NCBI RefSeq assembly: GCF_000633255.1
Contig: NZ_AYMJ01000008.1
Span: 62,001 to 126,000 of the forward strand
Length of the DNA stretch: 64,000 nucleotides
Direction: 5' to 3'
From: Pseudomonas sp. H1h
Lineage (GTDB): Bacteria > Pseudomonadota > Gammaproteobacteria > Pseudomonadales > Pseudomonadaceae
A program made the position numbers and the translations under genes. Positions 18,552 through 25,498 of this stretch are shown one piece after another. Under the pieces are notes generated by a model. It worked only from the letters and a program-made list of their open reading frames with translations. It ran no database searches and had not been told where the DNA came from. Numbering within the stretch: position 1 is the stretch's first letter; every line of letters begins with the position of its first letter.

Positions 18552-19004
18552 TCAGTTGATACCTTTACGGTTCGGCCCGAAACGGTTTGGACCTGGCTGG
18601 CTGTCTTGCACCAGAAATACCAGGTTGACGATTGGCAACAGCAACCACCAGCCACTGCGGTCGGTGTCATGCATGCGGCGAGCGCCGACGGCAATGCTCG
18701 GCAGCAACATCGCCAGACTGTAGAGGTTGTAAAGGACGCCCTTGGTATTGAGCATGGCATCGAGTACGCCCATGACAATGCAGATACCCAGGTTGATCAG
18801 CACGAACATCCAGTACTCGCGGCGAGTCGCGCGGCCTTTGAATTCTGCGTAGTTCTTCAACGCTTCCATGTATGGGTTACCCGTCGTGATGGCGGGGCCG
18901 CTTGCATAAGTCTGTTGAGTCGCCTGAGGCGCGCCGCACTGTGGGCATGCAACGGCCAGACTACTAATTTCCTTGGCGCAACCGCGGCAGAAAACCATGC
19001 TCAT
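18552..19004 (-). CDS. Zinc-ribbon DUF805 membrane protein
   Basis: A 150-residue inner-membrane protein. Residues 1-27 form a zinc ribbon with two CxxC knuckles (CRGCAKE ... CPQCGAPQ). The rest is a DUF805 domain: the signature FKGRATRREYWMF, then three to four short membrane helices, and the RRMHDTDRSGWW motif typical of the family. The function of DUF805 is not known. The ATG at 19004 has AGGGAAAG just upstream. It lies 19 bases after the next zinc-ribbon gene on the same strand, with a nearly identical N-terminal ribbon, so the two form an operon and probably a functional pair. Confidence 0.88.
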   Translation of the reverse strand: MSMVFCRGCAKEISSLAVACPQCGAPQATQQTYASGPAITTGNPYMEALKNYAEFKGRATRREYWMFVLINLGICIVMGVLDAMLNTKGVLYNLYSLAMLLPSIAVGARRMHDTDRSGWWLLLPIVNLVFLVQDSQPGPNRFGPNRKGIN

Positions 19005-19023
19005 ATTCTTTCCCTAAAATTAT

Positions 19024-19368
19024 TCAAATCGATAGACAGGACAAAACGAACGCGGCAAGGCCTGACAAAATGATGCCGGCGATCGCGAGGTTTCTTCCTG
19101 GGTGGTGTTGGTTGATACAGACGATGCCGCAAGTAAGGCCCGCAAGGCTGAGGATGCCCACACCGACAATCGAATCCCTGTCCCATTCGGAATCATCAAA
19201 CAGGGTGAGTGCGCTGATAATTCCGAGGATCAACGAAACGATGGCCAGCCAGGGTATTTCGGCTTGCGTTTGCGGCACGGTGGCCTGTTGGGCAGCCCCG
19301 CATTGGGGGCAGGTGAGCGCCGTTTCATGGAGCTCCTTGGCGCAAGCACGACAATAGACCATTGCCAT
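19024..19368 (-). CDS. Zinc-ribbon DUF4190-like membrane protein
   Basis: A 114-residue protein with the same N-terminal zinc ribbon as its downstream neighbour (CRACAKEL ... CPQCGAAQ), then two transmembrane helices separated by a short acidic loop (IPWLAIVSLILGIISAL; GIVCINQHHPGRNLAIAGIILSGL). The second part resembles DUF4190, a small two-helix membrane domain without known activity. The ATG at 19368 follows AAGGAAAACG. First gene of a two-gene operon; its leader carries a GC hairpin at 19394-19414. Confidence 0.83.
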   Translation of the reverse strand: MAMVYCRACAKELHETALTCPQCGAAQQATVPQTQAEIPWLAIVSLILGIISALTLFDDSEWDRDSIVGVGILSLAGLTCGIVCINQHHPGRNLAIAGIILSGLAAFVLSCLSI

Positions 19369-19393
19369 CGTTTTCCTTAACTGAGTGCGATTG

Positions 19394-19414
19394 CCCGACC
19401 CTCCATCGGTCGGG
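19394..19414 (-). other. Hairpin in the leader of the zinc-ribbon operon
   Basis: A perfect 7-bp stem CCCGACC/GGTCGGG with a seven-base loop, 26 bases before the ATG at 19368 and downstream of argP on the same strand. No T run follows, so it may be a weak argP terminator or a leader structure. Confidence 0.4.
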
Positions 19415-19546
19415 GCGGCGGTAAGTTAAACTTTATTGCCGGATTTGTCATTATCACTTTGCCATCATGATGGCTGTAGATTTGCCGACACAGTTTTGCG
19501 CAGGGCTGTGCGGAATCGCCAGAAACCACTTGAATCCGCCACGCAA

Positions 19547-20473
19547 CTACTTCCTCGGCATGGTCGAGCGTTTTACCGGACCCTTGCTGCTCAAAATACG
19601 CCGCGCGGCATGTACCGCGCGCTCGGAGAGCATCTCCATGCGCGGTGATTGCAGTTCCCAGGCGTGCCAATAAAGCTCTACATCCGTGAAATGCCCCGGC
19701 GCGACATCCACCAGTTCGCGGCTTTTCAGCAAATCACTGACCTGCATCTGCGGCACCATCCCGTAGCCGAGGCCACGGCGTATGGCTTTCAGGCGTGCCT
19801 CTGGAAGTGACAGGTAGTGCGTGGGATAAGCGTCGGCGGTCAGACCGAAGCGCGATTGCATGAAATCCGACTGCAAGGTGTCCTTGCGCGAATAGGCAAA
19901 TACTGGCGCCTTGCGCGCAGACGTGCGGGTCAGGCCCTTGGCAAACCAGCGCTGCTGAAACGAGGGCGATGCCACCCATTGGTAACGCATCGAGCCCAGC
20001 AACTCAGCAAAACAGCCGCGCATGGGCTGGGAACGCGTGCCGATGCAACCGATGACCTGGCCACTTTCCAGCAGGGCATAGGTGTGGTCCTGATCGTCGA
20101 CCACGACGTCGAGCAGAATATTCTCGCTGACGAATATCTCGGCCAGTGCCGGGAAGAACCAGGTCGCCAGCGTGTCGCCATTGACCGCAATCACCACGCG
20201 CAGGTGATCGTGTTCATCGCCGGTCAGATCGTTCAGCAGTTCCTCTTCGAGCACGGTTGCACGGCGCAGATAGAGCATCAGTTTCCTTCCCGCCTGAGTC
20301 GGCTCGCACGGGCGCCCGCGCACCACCACCGAGTTGCCCAGACGCACTTCAAGCGCGTGTATGCGTTGCGACACCGCCGACGGCGTTACGTTGAGACGTT
20401 CCGCAGCCTTCTCGAAACTGCCGCTGTCGACCACGGCGAGGAACGCCTGCATCTGTTTTGCGTCGAGTTGCAT
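19547..20473 (-). CDS. argP: LysR-family regulator ArgP
   Basis: A 308-residue LysR regulator. The N-terminal winged helix-turn-helix (about 1-60: FLAVVDSGSFEKAAERLNVTPSAVSQRIHALE) and VVVRGRPCEPTQAGRKLM closely match the ArgP/IciA subfamily, which senses arginine and lysine and activates the exporter gene argO/lysE. The C-terminal effector domain runs from about 90. The ATG at 20473 (QLDAKQMQAF) has GAGAG upstream; a GTG at 20482 would add three residues. No argO/lysE gene is adjacent in this window, so the target may lie elsewhere. Confidence 0.8.
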   Translation of the reverse strand: MQLDAKQMQAFLAVVDSGSFEKAAERLNVTPSAVSQRIHALEVRLGNSVVVRGRPCEPTQAGRKLMLYLRRATVLEEELLNDLTGDEHDHLRVVIAVNGDTLATWFFPALAEIFVSENILLDVVVDDQDHTYALLESGQVIGCIGTRSQPMRGCFAELLGSMRYQWVASPSFQQRWFAKGLTRTSARKAPVFAYSRKDTLQSDFMQSRFGLTADAYPTHYLSLPEARLKAIRRGLGYGMVPQMQVSDLLKSRELVDVAPGHFTDVELYWHAWELQSPRMEMLSERAVHAARRILSSKGPVKRSTMPRK

Positions 20474-20703
20474 GGTCGCCACTCTCGTTAAGTATTTCTA
20501 ATGGAGACTGAAAGATACTTCGTTTTTCTTCACCTCGATATGCAACTGCCCAATCATTACCCCAAGGCGACGTGCAGTGGCGTTGATCGGCACGGCACGC
20601 CGCCCCAGGCGTCATCGAATCTTCGGATGACAGGATTGAAGCGTTGTTGACCCCGCAGGGTGAGCGTGATGAAGAATGGAATGTCCAGCGTCCGATACTT
20701 GCC

Positions 20704-20982
20704 ATGAAGCTCAATATGATTATCGCGCTGAGCGCCATTGCATTGGTCGGCAACTATGTCTGGCAATCCCACGACCTGAAACTCGGCCCTTACGAGTACC
20801 AGGTCGCGGCCAAAACACTGCAGTCCCGACACACTCACTCCGAGGCCCGTCGGCTGGCTCTGAACGGCGCCGAGAAAAAGTGCGCATCGCTCGGCAAGCA
20901 GGTCGATGTGTTCGATGTGCAATCGCGCGTGCCGCTCGATCCAGTGAATGAAGTGACCCATGTGACGTTCGTCTGCAAGTGA
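20704..20982 (+). CDS. Small exported protein of unknown function
   Basis: A 92-residue protein starting at KLNMIIALSAIALVGNYVW, an uncleaved signal anchor or signal peptide, followed by a hydrophilic domain with two cysteines (KKCASLGKQ and the terminal FVCK) that could form a disulfide in the periplasm. The open frame continues upstream to 20644, but those residues are charged and precede the hydrophobic segment, so the internal ATG is preferred although its ribosome-binding site is weak. I do not recognise the family. It is divergent from argP and 66 bases ahead of a small lipoprotein gene on the same strand. Confidence 0.6.
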   Translation: MKLNMIIALSAIALVGNYVWQSHDLKLGPYEYQVAAKTLQSRHTHSEARRLALNGAEKKCASLGKQVDVFDVQSRVPLDPVNEVTHVTFVCK

Positions 20983-21048
20983 TTTCCATCCCGGCAATGC
21001 CAGTCATCCAGGCGCATTGCGACTTTTAATTTATCGGCGGTACACACC

Positions 21049-21333
21049 ATGAAGTTATTGGCTATTGCGTTGCTTGCTACGTTGTTGAGTGCCTGTGTGA
21101 CCTCAGTTCATGACTGGTCCAGGCCGGGCGCAGGCGCGGCTGAAATCCAGCACGATAAAGCGGAGTGCCAGTACCAGGCCAAAGCGGCAACTGCCAGCTA
21201 TCACTCAACCCCTGCTGCAAACGACAAAACCCACGGCATGGGCAGTGCCGTGGGGGACGGGATCGTTATTGCGGAAAAACAGATCGACCTGACGAATGAT
21301 TGCATGCGCGTCAAAGGCTATGCAGGCCAATGA
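21049..21333 (+). CDS. Small lipoprotein of unknown function
   Basis: A 94-residue lipoprotein: KLLAIALLATLLSAC gives lipobox LSAC (Cys16). The mature part is short and polar with a glycine segment (HGMGSAVGDGI) and two further cysteines (AECQY, NDCMR), a layout common in small Pseudomonas envelope lipoproteins in which the last cysteines may pair. The stop overlaps the start of a further small ORF (ATGA). Confidence 0.75.
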   Translation: MKLLAIALLATLLSACVTSVHDWSRPGAGAAEIQHDKAECQYQAKAATASYHSTPAANDKTHGMGSAVGDGIVIAEKQIDLTNDCMRVKGYAGQ

Positions 21334-21464
21334 AAAAGGCTGTCGAATCTTTCGTCGCTGGTTGTGAAGCACCCCTGCAACCGCTTAACGTTGCGCCAGC
21401 GCAGAACGTTACAAGACACCCACTGATGGACACAGATCGAGTGCGCGCGATCATCGAAGAGTAA
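21330..21464 (+). CDS. Possible 44-aa small protein coupled to the lipoprotein
   Basis: An ATG at 21330 overlaps the lipoprotein stop by four bases (ATGA) and opens a 44-codon frame ending TAA at 21464, just before sotB. The peptide has one Cys, no signal, and a charged C-terminus (MDTDRVRAIIEE). The overlap suggests translational coupling, but no homologue is known to me and no independent ribosome-binding site is seen. It could be the remnant of a longer gene, since the same frame reads NDV and a second stop immediately after the first. Confidence 0.35.
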   Translation: MKKAVESFVAGCEAPLQPLNVAPAQNVTRHPLMDTDRVRAIIEE

Positions 21465-21476
21465 AACGACGTTTAA

Positions 21477-22655
21477 ATGAGTGATTCTACGGCGACAAAC
21501 AACGGCAACTGGTACGCGGTGATTGCACTGGCACTGGCTGCATTTGTGTTCAACACCACCGAATTTGTACCTGTGGGTCTGCTGAGTTCGATCGGCAGCA
21601 GCTTCGACATGTCGACGGCGCAGGTCGGCCTGATGCTGACCATCTATGCGTGGGTGGTGTCGCTGACGTCATTGCCGATCATGCTGCTGACGCGCAACGT
21701 CGAACGACGACGACTGTTGATTGTGCTGTTCGGAATGTTTATCGCCAGCCACATCCTGTCGAGTCTGGCGACCAGCTTCGGTGTGTTGCTGGTGAGCCGG
21801 ATCGGCGTGGCGTTGTCGCATGCGCTGTTCTGGTCAATCACCGCGTCTCTGGCCGTGCGCCTGGCGCCCCCGGGCAAGCAGGTTCAAGCCCTGGGCTTGC
21901 TGGCAACCGGTACTTCGCTGGCGATGGTGCTGGGGATTCCCCTCGGCCGCTTGTTGGGCGAGGCCATGGGCTGGCGCACCACGTTCATCGTGATTGCAGG
22001 CTTTGCGGCGGCGCTGGTGTTCTGCCTGGCGAAGGTTCTGCCGTTGCTGCCCAGCCAGAATTCGGGTTCGCTTAAAAGTCTGCCGGTGTTGTTGAAACGA
22101 CCTGCGCTGGTGGCGATTTATGTTCTCACGGCATTGGTCGTGACTTCACAGTTCACCGCCTACAGCTACATCGAACCGTTCGTACTGACGGTGGCCAACA
22201 TGAGCGGCGATGTGGTGACGCTACTCCTGCTGTTATTCGGTGGCGCCGGTATTTTCGGCTCGCTGCTGTTCAGCTACCTGCACAGCTATAACCCGCAGCG
22301 CTTTCTGATCACCTGCGTATCGGTGCTCGCCCTGTGCCTGGCTTTGCTGTTGCCTTTGAGTGGCAACGTCTCGTACCTCGGCGTGCTGAGTGTGTTCTGG
22401 GGCATGGCGATCATGGGCTTCGGGCTGGCATTGCAGTCGAAAGTCCTGGTGCTGGCGCCGGATGCCACCGATGTGGCGATGGTACTGTTTTCAGGCATCT
22501 ACAACATCGGCATCGGCGGTGGGGCACTGGTGGGAAGCTGGGTGGGCAGCCAGTTGGGCTTTGCTTACATCGGGGTGGTTGGCGGCACGTTGGCGGCAGC
22601 GGCGCTGTCGTTTTACTGCCTGTCGATGTATCGCAACAGCCGGCCCGTGGCTTGA
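21477..22655 (+). CDS. sotB: MFS sugar efflux transporter SotB
   Basis: A 392-residue twelve-helix major facilitator transporter of the DHA1 group. The N-terminus ([28 protein letters not shown]) and length match SotB/YdeA, which exports arabinose, lactose, IPTG and related sugars. Motifs seen: [15 protein letters not shown] in TM2, RNVERRRLL after TM2 (motif A region), and [22 protein letters not shown] in TM4. It is convergent with mexT 73 bases downstream and is one of the genes lying between mexT and its pump operon. Confidence 0.87.
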   Translation: MSDSTATNNGNWYAVIALALAAFVFNTTEFVPVGLLSSIGSSFDMSTAQVGLMLTIYAWVVSLTSLPIMLLTRNVERRRLLIVLFGMFIASHILSSLATSFGVLLVSRIGVALSHALFWSITASLAVRLAPPGKQVQALGLLATGTSLAMVLGIPLGRLLGEAMGWRTTFIVIAGFAAALVFCLAKVLPLLPSQNSGSLKSLPVLLKRPALVAIYVLTALVVTSQFTAYSYIEPFVLTVANMSGDVVTLLLLLFGGAGIFGSLLFSYLHSYNPQRFLITCVSVLALCLALLLPLSGNVSYLGVLSVFWGMAIMGFGLALQSKVLVLAPDATDVAMVLFSGIYNIGIGGGALVGSWVGSQLGFAYIGVVGGTLAAAALSFYCLSMYRNSRPVA

Positions 22656-22728
22656 GTTTGAGCGGGAAGATTCGCCGCTGGGGGGATTTTTAGTTCGAAT
22701 GCTTGGCCTGTCTCTCTTTGCAGCCTGC

Positions 22729-23658
22729 TTAATGCGCAGGCAGCTCAAGACTGTCTGGATCGCCGAAGAACATCTGAATCCGCGACCGCAACCAACGCTC
22801 GCCCGGATCGTTATCCTGCGACCCGCGCCACGCCATGTGCAGCTCAAACGTGCGCGTCGGCAACGGCGGATCTTCCGCGCGTACGCCACCCGCAGCCGTC
22901 AATGCGTCGGCGGTGTAATCCGGCACGGTCGCGACGATGTCAGTGCCCGCGAGCAAGGTGCTCAAGCCATTGAACTGCGGCACGGCCAGCACTACGTGCC
23001 GCTTGCGGCCGAGTTTCTCCAGTTCTTCATCAATAAAGCCACTCAGGTCGCCAGCGAACGACACCAGTGCATGCGGACGCGCGCAATAGTCGTCAAGGCT
23101 CAGCGGGCCCGGTACGGTGTCGGCGCGCAACAGTTTCGGCTGGCTGCGGCGCAAGACCTTTCGCTTGGCGTTGGCCGGCAGGTCGGTGGTATAGCTGACG
23201 CCGATGGAGATTTCGCCCGAAGCCAGCAGGCCCGGCATCAATATGTAGTTGACGCGGCGCACCACCAGCACGATCCCCGGTGATTCGGCGCGAAGGCGTT
23301 TGAGCAGCATCGGCAGCAGGGCGAATTCGACGTCATCGGACAGGCCGATGCGGAACACCGAGGTGCTGGTGGCCGGGTCGAACTCTGCCGCACGGCTGAC
23401 TGCTGTGGAAATGGAGTCGAGGGCGGGCGAGAGCAGGGCGAAGATTTCCACCGCGCGGGCGGACGGTTCCATGCTGCGTCCGGTGCGCACGAACAGGGGG
23501 TCATCGAACAGGCTGCGCAGGCGCGAGAGCGCCGCACTGATCGCTGGCTGACCGAGAAAAAGCTTTTCGGCGGCGCGGGTCACACTGCGTTCGTGCATCA
23601 ATGTTTCGAACACGATCAGCAGGTTCAGGTCGACACGACGCAGGTCATTACGATTCAT
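22729..23658 (-). CDS. mexT: LysR-family activator of the efflux pump, MexT
   Basis: A 309-residue LysR regulator. Starting at 23658 (NRNDLRRVDLNLLIVFETL) the ATG follows AGGA by seven bases; the frame extends to 23721 but upstream residues are unlike a LysR N-terminus. HTH: SVTRAAEKLFLGQPAISAALSRLR. The effector domain includes FDPATSTSVFRIGLSDDVEF and a C-terminal RSRIQMFFGDPDSL. The sequence agrees well with what I recall of P. aeruginosa MexT, the activator of mexEF-oprN, and the divergent oxidoreductase gene beside it reproduces the mexS-mexT pair. In PAO1 mexE follows mexT directly; here 4.4 kb of other genes intervene. Confidence 0.75.
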   Translation of the reverse strand: MNRNDLRRVDLNLLIVFETLMHERSVTRAAEKLFLGQPAISAALSRLRSLFDDPLFVRTGRSMEPSARAVEIFALLSPALDSISTAVSRAAEFDPATSTSVFRIGLSDDVEFALLPMLLKRLRAESPGIVLVVRRVNYILMPGLLASGEISIGVSYTTDLPANAKRKVLRRSQPKLLRADTVPGPLSLDDYCARPHALVSFAGDLSGFIDEELEKLGRKRHVVLAVPQFNGLSTLLAGTDIVATVPDYTADALTAAGGVRAEDPPLPTRTFELHMAWRGSQDNDPGERWLRSRIQMFFGDPDSLELPAH

Positions 23659-23677
23659 CTGGAGTCCTGGCAGAGTC

Positions 23678-23701
23678 ATCAAGCTTGACGAGAGCGGCCA
23701 T
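23678..23701 (+). promoter_or_regulatory. Candidate MexT box between mexT and mexS
   Basis: Reads ATCA-N5-GACGAG-N4-GCCAT, matching 12 of 15 fixed positions of the MexT consensus ATCA-N5-GTCGAT-N4-ACYAT with exact spacing. It overlaps a perfect TCAAGCTTGA palindrome and lies 20-43 bases upstream of the mexT ATG, about 230 bases from mexS. Confidence 0.45.
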
Positions 23702-23928
23702 ATGAGAACAATGGCCGGCATGAATATTACGGGGAAAGGCTGGTACTCTGCACCGCTAAATTCAGGTTTGCCGGGTCGGTGGCAGCATATTTTTCATCGA
23801 TTTTGCCCATGCGGTCCATACTGCGGAATCAATGACAGGCATGTCGACTATTAATAGCCACTGATAGTCTTGGGTCAAAAGCCCAGATAGAGTTCAGGGC
23901 ATTAGAGGTTACTTTGACGAGGTTTGCG

Positions 23929-24951
23929 ATGTCCCGCACGATCCGTTTTCACAAGTTTGGTCCGGCCGAGGTGCTCAAATGCGAAGAGCATGCGGCCGCT
24001 CAGCCAGGTCCTGGCGAAGTGCAGGTGCGTGTCGAAGCGATCGGCATCAGCTGGTACGACATTCTCTGGCGTCAGAACCTGGCGTCGTCCCAGGCACGTC
24101 TGCCTTCTGGCCTCGGCCATGAAATGGCCGGTGTGGTGACTGCCGTCGGCGAAGGCATCGACGATCTGTCGGTCGGCGACAAAGTCGCCAGTTTTCCGGC
24201 CCAGAGCCCGAACGATTATCCGGTGTACGGTGAGCAGATTGTTCTGCCACGTACAGCGGTGACCCGTTATCCGGATGTGCTCAGCCCGATCGAAGCCAGC
24301 GTGCATTACACACCGCTGTTGATCGCCTATTTTGCCTACGCCGATCTGGCGCGGGTCAAGCCGGGGCAGTTTGCCCTGGTCACTGATGCCAGCCACTGCG
24401 CCGGTCCGTCCTTCGTGCAGTTAGGCAAGGCGCTGGGTGTACGGGTGATTGCGGCGACCAAGACTGCCGACGAGCGTGAGTACCTTTTGTCCCTGGGCGC
24501 CGAGAAAGTCATCGTCACCGAGGAAGAAGACCTGTTGATGCGAATCAACAAGATCACTGACAACCGCGGCGTCGACGTGGTGTTCGACGGTCTTGGCGGC
24601 CCGCAGATGTCGTTGCTCGGCGATGTGCTCGCACCGCGTGGCAGTCTGGTCCTGTATGGCCTGCAGGGCGGCAACCAGACACCGTTCCCGGCCTGCGCGG
24701 CGTTCCAGAAGAACATTCAGTTCTTCGTGCACTGCATCGGCAATTTCACCGGCAAGCCCGAGCTGGGCATTACTCAGGACCATGTCGCGGTGCAACGCGC
24801 ATTACGAGACATCAACCAGCTGACCGCTGACCGCGTGTTACTGCCACTCAAAACGCGGGTCTTCCCGTTCAGTGAGTTCGTTGAAGCACACCGCTACATG
24901 GACGAATGCCCGTGCCGCGAACGGGTCGCCCTCCAGGTCGAACCCGCGTAA
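23929..24951 (+). CDS. mexS: Zinc-type alcohol dehydrogenase/quinone oxidoreductase, MexS-like
   Basis: A 340-residue medium-chain dehydrogenase/reductase. The ATG at 23929 follows GAGG by seven bases (SRTIRFHKFGPAEVLK); upstream in-frame codons to 23914 are discounted. A GroES-like domain (about 1-120, GLGHEMAGVVTAVGEGIDDLSVGDKV) precedes a Rossmann NADPH-binding domain (about 140-290, VQLGKALGVRVIAATKT, GVDVVFDGLGGPQ). The catalytic-zinc ligand set of true alcohol dehydrogenases is not evident, which fits the quinone oxidoreductase branch. It is divergent from the mexT-like gene, the arrangement of PA2491 (mexS) and mexT in P. aeruginosa, where loss of MexS activates the pump. The name rests on context plus similarity and is tentative. 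Confidence 0.68.
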   Translation: MSRTIRFHKFGPAEVLKCEEHAAAQPGPGEVQVRVEAIGISWYDILWRQNLASSQARLPSGLGHEMAGVVTAVGEGIDDLSVGDKVASFPAQSPNDYPVYGEQIVLPRTAVTRYPDVLSPIEASVHYTPLLIAYFAYADLARVKPGQFALVTDASHCAGPSFVQLGKALGVRVIAATKTADEREYLLSLGAEKVIVTEEEDLLMRINKITDNRGVDVVFDGLGGPQMSLLGDVLAPRGSLVLYGLQGGNQTPFPACAAFQKNIQFFVHCIGNFTGKPELGITQDHVAVQRALRDINQLTADRVLLPLKTRVFPFSEFVEAHRYMDECPCRERVALQVEPA

Positions 24952-24963
24952 CTCCTTCCGATC

Positions 24964-24987
24964 AGAGTCCGTGGCCCCACGGACTCT
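24964..24987 (+). terminator. Hairpin terminator after mexS
   Basis: A perfect inverted repeat AGAGTCCGTGG/CCACGGACTCT with only two bases between arms (effective loop of four), 13 bases past the mexS stop. It is followed by TTGCGTTG, a weak T tract. A second inverted repeat, GCCAGGC-N5-GCCTGGC, follows at 25019-25037. Confidence 0.65.
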
Positions 24988-25018
24988 TGCGTTGTACTCC
25001 CTGCAAATGACGATACAT

Positions 25019-25137
25019 GCCAGGCCCGGCGCCTGGCCTTTGTGTATCTGAACCGGTTTTTGCCCGCTATCTGTATCTTCTAATCGTCTCGTAAGCACTG
25101 ATAATTGAATGATTACTTTCATCTCAAGGAATGAGCC
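25019..25137. other. Intergenic segment with inverted and TATCT direct repeats
   Basis: After the mexS terminator this stretch holds an inverted repeat (25019-25037), then TATCTG at 25045 and 25068 with TATCTT directly after at 25074. Two copies 23 bases apart on one DNA face plus a third resemble the direct-repeat sites of MocR-type regulators, one of which is encoded 2 kb downstream. No convincing sigma70 promoter was identified. Confidence 0.3.
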
Positions 25138-25413
25138 ATGTCTGTGCATTCTGTTTTTCTAGCGCTGTTTAAAGAAAGCTTCAATGAGCGGAACACCTAT
25201 TTCTGTTTAAGGGTTGTAGGGGGTTTCCTATTTACGTTCTGCTTTTCTTGTACTCAATATTCGTGGGACGTTGTAAGAAGTTTCCTCAGATATTTTTATG
25301 AAAGAAAAACATCAATAAAAACAGATGGATGCGGAGATAATGGGGGCGGAGCTGTCAGCTTCTTCGTGTCATGTGTTTCAAATAACTTCAAAAACATAAG
25401 TGTTAGTATTTGA
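25138..25413 (+). CDS. Doubtful 91-aa AT-rich ORF
   Basis: An ATG preceded by AAGGA at seven bases opens a 91-codon frame. The product has one hydrophobic stretch (VVGGFLFTFCFSC), four cysteines and a low-complexity tail, and uses codons rare in this genome (many TTT, ATA, AAA). The surrounding 25080-25440 stretch is markedly more AT-rich than its neighbours, suggesting foreign or non-coding DNA. I recognise no family. The good ribosome-binding site is the only support. Confidence 0.25.
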   Translation: MSVHSVFLALFKESFNERNTYFCLRVVGGFLFTFCFSCTQYSWDVVRSFLRYFYERKTSIKTDGCGDNGGGAVSFFVSCVSNNFKNISVSI

Positions 25414-25468
25414 TCGTCTATTACTTATTGATGAATTTATTGCGCCTGCCTCACCGCTGGAGCGCGAT

Positions 25469-25498
25469 ATGAATTTTTTACGCCGGGTAAAGTACTGA
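25469..25498 (+). other. Nine-codon leader ORF coupled to the next gene
   Basis: A GGAG lies six bases upstream of an ATG that encodes MNFLRRVKY and ends TGA, whose last base is the A of the next gene's ATG (TGATG). The main gene has only a weak ribosome-binding site of its own, so this short leader may deliver ribosomes by re-initiation. No attenuator hairpin is obvious. Confidence 0.35.

Noticed and set aside
20474..20703. A possible argO/lysE fragment beside argP
   Set aside because: The gap has no frame with LysE-like membrane helices; the next gene is a small signal-anchored protein.
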